Below are positions 10,916 through 22,324 of a stretch of DNA of 64,000 nucleotides, piece after piece. Position 1 is the stretch's first letter, and each line of letters opens with the position of its first letter. The notes beneath the pieces are model-generated. The model did no database searches and was not told where the DNA came from. It saw only the letters and a list, made by a program, of their open reading frames with translations. Both the position numbers and the translations under genes were made by a program. Source of the DNA: Gymnopilus junonius (Eukaryota; Basidiomycota; Agaricomycetes; Agaricales; Galerinaceae); contig JADNYJ010000012.1 in assembly GCA_015501075.1 (NCBI GenBank), positions 310,001 through 374,000 of the forward strand. The letters run 5' to 3'.

Positions 10916-11282
10916 ATGGGGAATAATGTTGGAAAACAAGCTCAACGGCGAGTGCAACGATGCTGACTGAGTCTAAGACTCTAAGTGGGTGTGTAATCTT
11001 GCTTTCATCATAAATAATCTCAGCTTTGGCTGGAACATCTAGATTTTAGCCAGATGGGCTGGTGGGAAATTCCGTCATACACGTGATGCTTTTCTAACGG
11101 CACGTGCCTCATCAGTCGTGTTTGCCTTGCTCAGGCGTTCTCCGCCAACCCCATCTCCGAAGGACTTTCTCGGACGGCGTCCTCAGCTCTGAGGTCCCCA
11201 TTATTCTCTTATCTTCTCTTATTATATACCGATACCTCTTCTATCTATAATTCCAGTCCATTCTACCCCCCTTGTCAAAGAA
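10916..11282. promoter_or_regulatory. Shared upstream region of two divergent genes
   Basis: The 367 bp separate the divergent start codons of the dioxygenase gene and the Ser/Pro-rich protein gene and must hold both promoters. A CACGTG E-box is at 11101-11106. No clear TATA box was assigned. Confidence 0.4.
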
Positions 11283-12415
11283 ATGGTGTCGACATCATCT
11301 GCGGCAGCACAAGCCAATGAAAACGAGAAACGCCGGAAGCAAACAATGGAAAAGGCGAAGGCGAACCATGTGTGTAATTTCATCTCATATATATATCTTG
11401 CTACTGACCTTGATAATGCTTATACGCTGTCTGACAGCTTTCCAGACAGCTACAGATGAGATTGCAGTATGCACGATTAAAGGTTGAACATGGATGGGTA
11501 TGTGGCAGTCAAATCGGTTGTGTTCTAGACATATATCTACGGTGCTCATGGGAATAATATCTGGTTTAGCAAAAGCAGAACCTGAATGAGGTTGAAAACC
11601 TCTACTTCCACAGTTCGCACTTACGAGGATCAAAGGCTATACCTGCGCCGACCTTGGCAACGACTCAGCAGCAGCAATCCTCGTTTTCAACCCCACAACC
11701 TTCATTTTCGCAATCCTCTATATCTTTCAGACTAGGACCGTCAACCCTGGGCAAGAACACCGTCAACGCTAATGTTGTCGATGATCAAAACCCAAACCTT
11801 GTGTCTCAAGAAGACCTTGGCTCACATCCTGCCAGTCCATCAATACCTACCCCTGATAATACTTCATCCATCCCAAGTATTGACTCATCAGGCAGATTTA
11901 ATCCTCCGGACGATACCACAGCAATGGCGGTCGATTCACAAGGAAGAATTCCATCAGGTTCTACCACGAATTCTGTTCCAGTCCCTCATAACGGTCTACC
12001 TGTAGACGTAAACGTGGTTTCAGTAGTGTCTCCTACACCCGCAATTTCGCTATCTCCTGCTGAGGGTAGCCAATCTCCCGTTGATTTATCATTGTCCACG
12101 GTCAATCATTATCAGTCCGTCAAGCCTTCTCGTCCTCGTACACAGAAGGCATCCTCCGGCTCCAGGGCCATATCCTCTCTCACAGCAAAAGACATGTTTA
12201 ATTTTGGATCTTCTTCCACGCTCACTTACGACTCTTTTTGGTCCTCACACTCTGGCTCAACGACGCCTCGTCCTCCTCCAAGGCCTTCGGGGGCGGCGGA
12301 TCTTGGCACGAATTATTATATAAATGGAGATTATGCGAACACATTGCAAGACCTCGGACGTCATAATAACAATTCTACTTTTACGTCTTTATCCAGCCTA
12401 CCACCACAGCAATAA
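11283..12415 (+). CDS. Uncharacterised Ser/Pro-rich protein with basic helical N-terminus
   Basis: Three exons (11283-11369, 11438-11497, 11570-12415) are joined in phase and give 330 residues. Residues 1-75 look helical and highly charged (EKRRKQTMEKAKANH, then LQMRLQYARLKVEHGWQKQN, then LNEVENLYFHSS). The pattern resembles a conserved coiled-coil or binding segment. The rest is low complexity, rich in Ser, Pro, Thr and Gln, and probably disordered. It contains polar runs such as TTQQQQSSFSTPQPSFSQSS. No membrane segment or enzyme motif is visible. A nuclear or chromatin-associated subunit would fit this layout but is only a guess. The start lies about 370 bp from the divergent dioxygenase gene. 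Confidence 0.75.
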
Positions 12416-12733
12416 ATTCAGGACCGCCGAAGCCTTGGGGAGGTCCCACGCAGTAATCCTTAAGGGCTTCCTTTTGTTTGTAATTTTAATCCGTCGATAT
12501 CGCTGCTTGCTGCTTGCAATCTCAATCTGCCATTCAACCCAGAATAATGATGCGAGCCTCGTGAGCCACCGTCACCCAACACCCGGCGCTTTGCTTGACC
12601 CTTGAAAAAACAGAAATCAATAGCTCTTGGTTTGCTTTGTGAGGTCAAACTTTCTCATTCATGTCCGTTATGCGTAGATTTTGAGTTCCTATAAAATGCG
12701 GGACTTTTTCTTTGTCTTTGAGACTGCAAAGAA
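12416..12733. other. Short intergenic region
   Basis: This 318-bp spacer lies between two plus-strand genes. No structured element was recognised. Confidence 0.5.
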
Positions 12734-13942
12734 ATGGCTAGCCCATTCGCTAGGAGGAGCCAGTTTCCACCAGAACTGGTCGATTCAGTCATCGACCACA
12801 ACCATGCTGATCGGCCCACGCTGAAAATTTGCGCTCTCGTGTCTAGGCAATGGACTGCGAGCAGCAGATTCCATCTCTTCTCTAGGGTCGTCGTGGCCCA
12901 CGACAATGCCCGTGAATTTATCCAACTTTTGTCTTCACCCCATTGCACAGTCGCCTCAGCAGTGCAAGACCTAGCCTTTCAATTCGTCTCCGGGTCACAG
13001 CGGTGGTTCAGCGAATTTTCACGCAGGCTGTCCTATCTCGACAAGACTACCAACATCACCTCTCTCGATATCCCGGGCGCCCCTGGCGCCCTTATCCGTG
13101 AAGAGGTTCAGACGGCCTTGTTAGCATTTTCAGGACAGATCAAGACCCTCAGCTTCGGGCCCGTGGTCTTTGAGTCCTTCAAAGACTTTGCAAGACTTCT
13201 TTGTGCCTTTCGAGCGTTGGAATCACTTTCCTGTGCATGTACATATCGAACTCGAGCGACAGGCCATGTCGAGAACCAGGTTCTTCGCCTCCGGCTTATG
13301 GGCATATTGCGTCAAGTCAAGCTCGTATCACCATCTACCAAGCCCGTCCTTGATTTTCTCCTTCTCCAGGGTGTTGGCGGTTCACCCGTCCTTCCCACCA
13401 TGGCCAGTCTTTCTTTGTCTTATCTCACCGTGGAGGACTATCCGCCACTAACGAGGTACCTGGGGACCCCAAACAACAATCTGCAGTCCTTGACCATCAA
13501 AATGGACAACAACGTCTCCGGTACTAACATAGGTCCGTCCTATTTATACGAAATTTCTTTCTTTCTTTCTTTGCCTGTCACCTTTCATTTTTTCCTCTGC
13601 TTTCTTTTGCCTTTAACTACGGAGATCCGATTTCTAATAATTTTCATTGTTTTCTTCCTCATAGATACGTTGGCCGAGAGCCTGAACCTGGCGCAGCTCA
13701 GGGTATTGCAAATTCTTTGCATTGATACGATTCCGCTGCTTTCGCCTGACCAGGCTCTTAATCTCCTTTCCTGGATCACTTCACAGCAGTTTGCGAACCT
13801 CGAGATATCAGTCGCTCTCATCCAGGGTATCGCTGGATTGGATATTCTGCTTGGAGGCGATCAGTTTCATGCATTGCAGAAAGTCAAGTCCTTGGGTCGA
13901 CCTGGGATCAAGTTCGTCAGTTCCTCCCCCGTTGCGACATGA
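12734..13942 (+). CDS. F-box-like domain protein
   Basis: Two exons (12734-13532 and 13665-13942) encode about 358 residues. The N-terminus FPPELVDSVIDHN followed by LKICALVSRQW is the typical F-box-like opening of large Agaricomycete families, in which the F-box binds Skp1 and recruits targets to SCF ubiquitin ligases. The remainder is leucine-rich and irregular (ALESLSCAC, NLQSLTIKMDNN, ANLEISVALIQG), consistent with degenerate leucine-rich repeats, but no substrate is implied. The 132-nt segment 13533-13664 starts with GTCCGT and ends CTCATAG. It is also open in frame, but it is T-rich and encodes an unlikely hydrophobic run, so I treat it as an intron. Confidence 0.78.
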   Translation: MASPFARRSQFPPELVDSVIDHNHADRPTLKICALVSRQWTASSRFHLFSRVVVAHDNAREFIQLLSSPHCTVASAVQDLAFQFVSGSQRWFSEFSRRLSYLDKTTNITSLDIPGAPGALIREEVQTALLAFSGQIKTLSFGPVVFESFKDFARLLCAFRALESLSCACTYRTRATGHVENQVLRLRLMGILRQVKLVSPSTKPVLDFLLLQGVGGSPVLPTMASLSLSYLTVEDYPPLTRYLGTPNNNLQSLTIKMDNNVSGTNIGPSYLYEISFFLSLPVTFHFFLCFLLPLTTEIRFLIIFIVFFLIDTLAESLNLAQLRVLQILCIDTIPLLSPDQALNLLSWITSQQFANLEISVALIQGIAGLDILLGGDQFHALQKVKSLGRPGIKFVSSSPVAT

Positions 13943-14743
13943 GGGGAATTCTTCGGGAGAGTTAGGTACTTTTTTTTCTCCTAAATCCAAATTCTATGTG
14001 AGGTGGAACTACAGTACATTTTTAACTTGAAGGACAGGTGTATGGGCACACTGCCGAGTCCGAGCCATTCCGGTCCCTAGTTCACAGACCGGGCTGCGAT
14101 ATCTTCTTAGATAAATGTCGTCATTACAACTATTATTACTGATTTGTGGTACTCGAAGGCACTTGACAGCATGCATGGGATCTGCAACCGAAATTAGACA
14201 ATTGGACACACAAACACCACGAACGCCGGGAAAAATAAAGGATTATAATTAGACTATCAATGTCAAGTCTCTAACTGACAGACGCCGAAAGTCCAAGGAA
14301 ACACAAGGGGTTTATATGCTATGCCCTAGTCTCTGCGTATATTTCAATGCATTGCAGTGTATACGTTAGTCAGCAAGAACCCTGCATAATTAAGGTACAT
14401 GTATAATTTGTTGTGAATGTCATCATTTTGAGCCCGACTTGAAGTTTCAATTACGTCCCCTCAAGCAGAGCGATAAAATAACAGAAGAGTTTGATAAATC
14501 ATTGTGAGGCACATCAACTGGACCTCTCAATCAAAGAAAACTCATCAACATGTTGAACGTTGAACTATCAACTTCATGGTCGTCCAAGGGTCCCCTTTTT
14601 GACCTACTCTGGTACTAATAATCTACCCATCCACTCTCACTCAAGGCAAGTGGCCGCGGGTCTCGTCGGAAGCAAGGAAGCAAAACACCACGCCTGCAGT
14701 GTATGAATCAGTACTATCAGAGCATCCCAAGTACACACAGCAA
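13943..14743. other. Convergent intergenic region
   Basis: About 800 bp between the ends of the F-box-like gene (plus) and the RAD17 gene (minus). No gene or repeat was recognised. Confidence 0.5.
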
Positions 14744-17700
14744 TCAAAAATCAAAACTCTCAATATCATCACCCTCCAACCAACCCCCTTTATCTTTCTC
14801 TCTATCTTTACCAACATCAGGCGAAAAGACATCCAAATCCCTTCCCGCCTCCTCCTCAAACCCCTGACCCACTCCCAGATCAGCTGCATCCCCCCGCTCT
14901 TTCTCATCAAGTTGCTTGGCATTCGAGGTAAAAGTTGATGTAGAAGACTTTCCAAAAGCAGCCGAACTTCGTATGAACTCCATACGAGAGAAGAGCCTGT
15001 GTATGGGCGGGGGTCTGACGGCCGCAGGGAGAGAGTGGGATATGTCCTGCGCTTTGAGGACGCCGCCTAGTTCGAGGATGACCTCGGATTTGGAGTAGGC
15101 TCCTGCTCGCCATCCTGCAGTTTCTTGATCCTGGCTCTGCAAACGCAAAAGATAAAGATAAAAAAAATCATATCAGCCAACCACTCCCAAAAAGAAAACA
15201 AGCCGCAGCTGAAAATTTCTTACCCTCTCAACCACCCAATCCCTCGTCGTTCTCACACCCTCCCACGCCTCCTTCTCCTTGTTCAAAAACGCGAAAAACT
15301 CGGGCTTATAATACTTCTGCCCCCGCCTCGGCACAGGCGAGGGCAGGGAATGCAGCGTGCCAAGCGTGAGGAGGTGGAATTGGTGTGGGTTGGTGTGGTA
15401 CCACTAGAGTGTGTTGATGTTGGGATTATTAATTGGTAAAAAAGAAAGAGGAGGGAAGTGCCCACCTTTTCGCCACCGCTCGAGTCGATATAGCTCAGCC
15501 AGTCCGCGATGCTTCGCATTGCTCGACGTCGGTGCAGAATTGCGTGTAGTTTTGATGGATGTAAAGGCCGAACAATGAGGTGTCGATAGGTGAATCGGCG
15601 TATAGGGCCTATAGAGGGTCAAATTAGTTCCAATATAAACGAGCTTTATTCAGCGGAAAAAAAACGTACATTCACATCGACCCGACTCGCCCTCCGCTCG
15701 TGATGCTTCAGATGTTCCGGGAGCGGTGGTAATTCAGGAAGTAACGCGTCGGCTTCACGTTCTTTTTTGATGTCTTTGGACGTTGCGGATGTGGATGCTG
15801 GGTCGTCTTTACCTGTAATAAAATAGGAATAAAAAAAGCCAGTGGTAGCGTCAGAAAATTCTGGGAGATGACAAAAAATAGGATAATAAAAGAGAAAATA
15901 AAATAAAAGCACTACAGAAGCTCCTCGACTAAAGTACTTACGTTTATTATACAAAACCTTTCCCAACAAATGGAACAAAACCAAACTCTGCTCGCGTCTC
16001 GTTATAGCTTCCATCAGCACGCTAGCTGGTGCTCCGCCGTTCTTACCACCTTTCTTCTTGCCCTTCTGTTTCTGGGTCGCACTCGAGTCGGTGATGCATG
16101 CGAATTGAAGAGCCATGATGGCGCTCCGTATATCCCCGTTGGAGGAGTCGACGATGATGTCGAGGAGCTCTTTGGAGGGCGGGGAACTATTAGGATTGAA
16201 GCTATTATTTGAGAAGAAGTGTATGTCTAGTATGTTTTGAAGTGCTTTTCTTAGTAGGGTAGGCGCGATTGGGTTGAATCTATGTTTTATCACAGAAAAA
16301 ACGAAGGCAACATAAAAGCAACAAATAAAGTCATAATGTGAATAATAACTCAAATGTAGAAACAAAACTGAACACCTACCCAATCTCAGTAACATACGGA
16401 CCACCCACCAGACTCCGAGGCAGCACACTCCTCACATCCATCACCTTGTCCCTGCTCCCTCTCCAGCTACCCGTGCCGATCTCAGTTCCGGCCCCAGCAC
16501 CCCGCTCACCATCGTCCCCCATTTCCCCACGCATTCCCGCATCGCTTACGATGATGACGAGGGGCACGGGCGGGGATGAGGGCGGGGCAGATACGAGGGC
16601 AGTGAGGGCATCGTGGAACTTGGTTTGAGTGGGGGGATGTAGGATATTAGGGAGGTCTTCGAGGAGGATTATGCGTCGGTGCTGCTGCTGCTGGGGTTTT
16701 GAGGTTTGGGTTTGGGTTGATGAGCTTGGGATTGAATTTGAATTTGCAGCAGGATGGTCGAAGATGGATTGGCACGTCGACGCGCGTGTGAGGAAGGCTT
16801 CAAATTTCGTGAATAGGCCTTCGTAGTCCGAGTCAAAGGATAAGCCTGAGCGTGGTCTGAAGTCCTCATATATAGACTGGTATGAAGGTTCGTTTCCTGA
16901 GTAGTCATTAGTCAGATAAGTGTAAACAAAGAAGAAGGATATTTAAAAAGAAAGGACGAAAAAAAGAATAAGCTTACGCACGATCGCTGACCGTAAAATC
17001 AAGTGAAGGAACCTCTGCAATTGTATTCCTCCATTCTAAAATCTCGAAACCCATTTCCTTGGCGAGTACACGGATGGTGGCTGTTTTGCCTGTTCCGGCT
17101 GGACCTGTTAATGCGAGGATACGCTGTGCATAACACGACTGGTCCGGCATGAGTGGATTAAATGAATAACTGAAGGACTTACTCTGTACTTTATGAGTTT
17201 CCCTGACGGTCCTCCGTCGAATGCTTCGCTGAGCCATCTGCGGACGTCTTCGACTTTACGAACGTGGACCGCTAGTTGGGCCTGAGGAGGAAAATAGTAT
17301 ATTAGTCCTGAAGCGTTTGCAATATAGTGATAGGACGCACTTCTGTGGTTGGTTCGTATTTGTCCACCCAAAGTGTGTCGTCTGCATGAAGTAACTCAGT
17401 TAGGTGAGCTTTTTCAGGGGTTCAAATTCAAGCAGCATACCAGTTTCAGCTGTTACAATTTTAGGATGCATGCTGACCCCAGTCGCCTCTTTCGCTTTTC
17501 GTTTCCCCTTGGAATTCAAATTCTGGCTCTGGCTGAGCGAAGAAAGTCCTGGGCTGCTCGATTTGCGATTAGTCCCATTCTGAGAAGACAACTGCGAGAA
17601 CTGGATGCTTAGGCCTCAGTTGTAGATCTCCCTGACAGCTATATACACGTGTAATTGCAAACTTACAGCGGTCAATGGGTCGAGTCTGGTCATTTTAAGT

Positions 17701-17828
17701 GAATTTGAATTTGGGGTGGAGGAAGAAGCTGCAGGGCCCTCTGAGCCAAGTCTGACGGTTCGTGGACGACTTGAGGATGGCTTCGCTTTGGACTGGGAGG
17801 CCGAGGTGGGTTTGGATTTGGGCGCCAT
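14744..17828 (-). CDS. RAD17: RAD17/Rad24-type checkpoint clamp loader (one frame break)
   Basis: A multi-exon gene starting MAPKSKPTSASQSKAK at 17828. Visible blocks in order are DTLWVDKYEPTTEAQLAVH, LALTGPAGTGKTATIRVLAK (Walker A, near 17105-17079), a long acidic/Gln linker, IILLEDLPN (Walker B-like), GDIRSAIMALQFACI (RFC-type sensor region), a Lys/Gly stretch, and FGLYIHQNYTQFC. The C-terminus runs HQFHLLTLGTLHSLPSPV to DDIESFDF. RAD17 replaces the large RFC subunit and loads the 9-1-1 clamp at damaged DNA to start checkpoint signalling. In the exon covering about 15614-15464 the conserved frame changes between DVEQCE and IADWLSYIDSSGGE, and one base appears to be missing near 15505-15525. 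Flanking splice phases confirm the shift. Everything else is intact, so a sequence error is the simplest cause. Confidence 0.85.
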
Positions 17829-18339
17829 GGTGCTCACCGTGAATTTGGACGACGCGAGTGAACCGAGACGCGTCGTGTCACTGTCACACGTTCCTTTAGG
17901 CTTTCTCTCCTCCACACAACTGAATGCTGAAATTGAACCAACTTGAAAATCCTCTGGCGAACTTTCTCTTGGGTCGCTGGCACTACTTTCCTGGCCGTAC
18001 CTAAGGCGGCAATGTCGTCCGCCTGCTTTAGAATCTGGATTATACACTTCTATCGCTTTTTCGGGCTTCCTCATCAGCTTCTACACCGTCCTACTACCAT
18101 TCACGAGGATAACCATCTTATGCCGGACTTTCTCGTCTGATCAGGTGTCGTTTTCTTATTACTGGAAGCGCCATGGATTCAAGCTGCTAAAGGGGATACA
18201 AGTGCTCAGTCTCAATGACAATACTCCGTGTTTCTGTATACCACGGCGTTGTCGGCATTAGGAGCTCGTATACGATCAAGTAGGAACCCTAGATCTCGCA
18301 TTCAATTATTTCAGTCCTGATTCGTTCGTTTTATCATAA
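17829..18339. other. Upstream region of RAD17
   Basis: No separate gene is seen. The RAD17 frame stays open upstream to a Met at 18074, but that extension lacks conserved sequence, so it is treated as 5' flank. Confidence 0.45.
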
Positions 18340-18722
18340 TACTGTACTATTTCATTCAATTCGGCAGTCACGCGTCACGGGCCCTCCAAAATCGCCGAAA
18401 AGTCACGGTTGTCACAGTGATTTCGTCGAGGTGCCGAAACTATTTCGGAAGTCCCAGTTTCAAAAAATCGGCCAAAAATAGCTAGAAAATAGAATTTTTT
18501 TCTCCGACTGCGTAATTGAGCTCTTTCTTACAGCTTGGGTCTGGAAACAAGACAACTCATAGTATTTCTCTTCATATGTACACATTTTCTCCCTTATTCT
18601 GGGTCACTACCTGCCGAAAAAAATATCATGTCACGGCAGGTTTTCCAATCCGCCGAAACCAAAATTTCGGCAGGCACGTCACGGGTCACGGGGCCTGCCG
18701 AATTGATTGAAATGGTACAGTA
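18340..18722. mobile_element. MITE with TA target duplication (Tc1/mariner-like)
   Basis: A non-coding element of about 380 bp is bounded by TA dinucleotides (18340-18341 and 18721-18722) and by imperfect terminal inverted repeats of about 26 bp. The left end reads CTGTACTATTTCATTCAATT followed by CGGCAG. The right end read backwards is CTGTACCATTTCAATCAATT followed by CGGCAG. Only two mismatches separate them. Inside are further inverted copies of words such as TCACGGG and GCCGAAA, so a long hairpin is likely. The TA duplication and short hairpin structure fit a miniature element mobilised in trans by a Tc1/mariner transposase. No transposase is present. Confidence 0.7.
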
Positions 18723-19388
18723 GGTAGAAGGACTTGTACCTTGTCTGTGTACATCCTCAGGTGTCTTCCAGCGCATGTAATATGCCTCGCAGACGAGCTT
18801 CTAAACTAATGTATAGCCCTTAGATGAGGAAACACGAAAAATATCGATGTGATGTTGCTTTCCTCAGAACTAGCATGCGTGCAACTGAACTATGCCATGG
18901 AGATGGACTGCGGCGTGCGCAGTGGATTATTTCCTCGCGCCTATGGTCAGATTTGTACGGACATGGATCAGGGCCTGTAGACGGACTCTGGTTGCATTCA
19001 TTAACATTCGTTGTTCAATAAAAATTCAGACTGCCAGTGCCTCAGTGCATCGGACATCCGTGCCATCTGTCAGTTTTCTAAAATCGTTTGGGACATATGA
19101 TCTAGATAAATGTGTATCAACTCCGCCTTATATACCAAGCAAGTAGAACCATTTTTATTGCTTTTCGGACCAGAAGGCAGCGGTAAATCTACTGCAAACC
19201 AACTGCAAACCCCTCAGGGTCGGCGTGACAAATTACATGGGAAACTACGTGACACGACGCATTGCGTGACACCGCGTCGCTCTGTACCGACAACTTTTTC
19301 GTCGCATCCCGCTCGCGGAGTAAACTGAGGCCTGTGTCTGGTTCTCTTAGCTTTGGTTCCTATCTTTCTCGTGGCTCCAACTCAGAAA
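18723..19388. other. Upstream region of UBA2, no gene seen
   Basis: Short open frames overlap in several phases without recognisable sequence. The last 100-200 bp should contain the UBA2 promoter. No TATA box was recognised. Confidence 0.45.
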
Positions 19389-22271
19389 ATGTCGACAGCG
19401 CCAGGAAGGACCAGCCACGCAAAAGCCATCCTTGACCCGGAATTATATTCCAAGCTTGCTAATACGAGCGTCTTACTCGTCGGCGCAGGTGGGATTGGGT
19501 GTGAACTATGTACGTACCACATTTTTGGCTTGTGTTGGGTGTTGTATTATTCTCGTGGCTCACGTCTTCATTCTTTTCATTGCATCCCTCAGTAAAAAAC
19601 ATCGTCTTGACCGGCTTTGGCAAGATCACTGTTTTGGATTTGGACACTATCGACATCTCCAATCTCAATCGTCAATTCCTATTCAAGAAAAAGGACGTCA
19701 AGCAGCCCAAAGCTCTGGTTAGTCTCCTTCCTCTTCCTTGGCCCTTGTTACTGTACCAAGCTTCTCTTACCCACACGCACTTCCCAATCCAAAACAGGTC
19801 GCAGCACAGACAGCCGCCCCCTTCAACCCCAATGTCCGCATCATTCCTATACACGACAATATCAAAGAGCCACAGTATGATATTCACTGGTACCAGCAGT
19901 TCGATATGGTCTTGAACGCTCTGGATAACCTAGGTACGTTCGTTTGCATCAAATATCTTTTGATGGCCTTGCTCACTCTGTTCCTTTTCCTTTTTCTTCT
20001 GTGGCTTTTTTTTCATTGCCACAATCGCCCACCTGTAGATGCTCGCCGACACGTGAATAAAATGTGTATGGCTGCCCAAGTTCCGTTGGTGGAATCTGGA
20101 ACAGCGGGATATCTTGGCCAAGTCCAGCCTTTGCTCAAAGTGCGTAAATCTCTATCTTTTCCCTCGGACCTCTATCATTCTTACATATGTATATTGGTCG
20201 TAGGATACTACAGAATGCTTCGACTGCATCCCAAAGCCCACACCGAAAACCTTCCCAGTGTGCACCATCCGCTCAACGCCCAGCCAGCCCATCCACTGTA
20301 TCGTCTGGAGCAAAAGTTATCTCATGGGGTGAGTCGCCCTCATTCGCAGCATGAACGACGCCATTCTATCTATCTACTACGAATTTCTCCAGACAACTCT
20401 TTGGTGAAGATGAGGATGCGATTGAGGAGTTGGACGACGCCGAGAAGCAAGGAGAGAATTGTAAGCTTTTTAACTCAGACTCCTTATTTTCATCTATCAA
20501 TCAATTGTCAATTATACTCATAATGTGCTTTGTTTGCTTTGATTAGCACAGGAGATTGAGACACTACGCAAAGAAGCTCAAGCATTCAAAACTGTCCGCC
20601 AGGCCCTGCGGAATAAGAACGCTAATGACGCTGCTAAATTGGTCTTCCAAAAGGTATATGTCGTCATATGTGATAAAGTGAATTTCACTAAAAAAGGTAC
20701 CTTATGTATCTACTTACGTAGGTCTTCAACGCCGACATCAAGAACCTACTCATCATGGCCGACATGTGGAGGTCGCGTTCGCCGCCTATCCCTCTCGACT
20801 ACGATGCAATTCTTGACGGAACGTTTAAAGCCCCAACACATACCAAAGCTAATGGCACAGCAGCCCCTAATATGAATGCCAATGGTAATGCTGTTGCAAG
20901 CGGGAGTGGTACCAATACCAATGGATCAGCAGCAAGTTCGAGTAAATTGACCAATGGACAAATCAATAGTAACGGCAAAGCTAGTACCAGTGCTAACAAC
21001 AACGGAGCCACGACATCGTTGAAAGATCAGCGTACGCTGACTTTGAAAGATAATTTGGAGCTATTCATTTCGAGGTAAGAGTTCTCCATGTTACTGGCAT
21101 ATTTGAATGGTAAAGTTTGACGAAAAAAATTTGATAGTACGGATCGTCTGGCGGAACGTTTGAGAAATGGAGAAGAGACCATTTCATTTGATAAAGACGA
21201 CGATGATACTCTCGATTTTGTGACTGCCTCTTCAAATTTGCGCTCTTATGCATATGGCATAGAAGGCAAAACGCGTTGGGAAGTCAAAGGTTTGTCTAAC
21301 CCTCTGCTCAATTACCCTGATCACCCACTGATCGACTACTTCCCCTTACATAGAGATGGCCGGCAATATCATCCCAGCCATCGCAACCACCAACGCCATC
21401 ATCGCCGGTCTCATTGTCCTTCAAGCCCTCCATGTCCTCAAAAAAGACCACACCAAACTCCGCAACGTTTACCTCCAATTCAAACCCGCCGTGCCCCTGA
21501 GCGCCATCCGGCTAAGCCAAGCTAACCCCGAGTGCGGTGTGTGCAGGGATACCTATGCGCCTTTGCTCTGCGACCCCGCGCGTACAACGCTAGGGGAGGT
21601 GGTGAAGGGTGTGATGGGCGAGGAGTGGGGAGAGAGGGAGGTGAGTGTATACGAGGATAAGAGAGTGCTGAGTGATCCAGATTGGGAGGATAATTTTGAG
21701 AGTACTCTGGAGAGTTTGAGTGTGACGAGGGGCAAGTTTTTGAGTATCGTGGATGAGGAGGGGGAGTGGGCGACTATTTCGCTTGCGATTGCTAATTTAC
21801 CGTATGTATTCCCTTCTTCTTTTTCTTCTTCTTTGGATTGGGATTATACGCTGACAATTCTACGTTGTTCCATCTAGTCCGAATTACCCGGTAGACGCAC
21901 AACCTTGCATCCTCCCACACCACTTCCCAAACCACACGCAAAATCAAACCCAAACCCGTACCTATAACCCCCGATCGCACCTCCCAAAAGCGGCCCTTGC
22001 CAGTCGAGAACGAAGACGGCGTGATCGACCTCGCGCCGACGCCAAAGAAACCTCGCATCGAGCCAGCTGCCTCAGTTCTAATGGTACTATCGCTGGACAG
22101 AAGAGGCGGTTGGAGGAAAGGCAGAGTCCTAGTAAGCGCAGGAGGTTGGAGGCGGATGGGCTTGTGGTGATGGACGGCCCGGATGATGTGTTGGATTCTG
22201 GGGAAGTGGCGGGTGTGGTGGGCGTCGATCAAGGGGGTGCCTCGGAGGTTATTGTCATTGATGATGATTGA
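19389..22271 (+). CDS. UBA2: SUMO-activating enzyme subunit 2 (E1 catalytic subunit)
   Basis: More than ten exons joined in phase. The protein opens with [16 protein letters not shown] and the nucleotide-binding GAGGIGCEL, followed by [16 protein letters not shown]. Further on are [10 protein letters not shown], the zinc pair ECFDC, and the active-site region [19 protein letters not shown] with the catalytic Cys. After [13 protein letters not shown] come [12 protein letters not shown], an Asn/Ser-rich insert near 20850-21020, the second zinc pair ECGVC, and a ubiquitin-fold region. The C-terminus, SEVIVIDDD, is a classic SUMO-interacting motif. UBA2 pairs with AOS1 to adenylate SUMO and pass it to Ubc9. 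The last exon (about 21877-22271) is open in one frame. However, its middle reads better in the two other frames (see findings), so the tail sequence is less certain than the rest. Confidence 0.93.
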
Positions 22272-22286
22272 GTTCTGCGGTCTGAC

Positions 22287-22324
22287 TAGAACCTCAAGAG
22301 TCAGATGTGACTCTTGAGGTTCTA
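22287..22324 (+). repeat. Perfect hairpin in UBA2 3' region
   Basis: A 17-bp perfect inverted repeat with a 4-nt loop begins 15 nt after the UBA2 stop. The left arm TAGAACCTCAAGAGTCA and right arm TGACTCTTGAGGTTCTA flank GATG. In RNA it would form a very stable stem in the 3' UTR. It could serve in 3'-end formation or mRNA stability, or be a tiny transposon scar. Confidence 0.6.

Noticed and set aside
10403..10957. A single 184-codon minus-strand frame over BNA1
   Set aside because: It reads through introns; the conserved dioxygenase blocks only appear after splicing.
13533..13664. In-frame continuation across the F-box-like gene intron
   Set aside because: The segment is T-rich, has splice consensus at both ends and would encode an implausible membrane-like run in a soluble protein.
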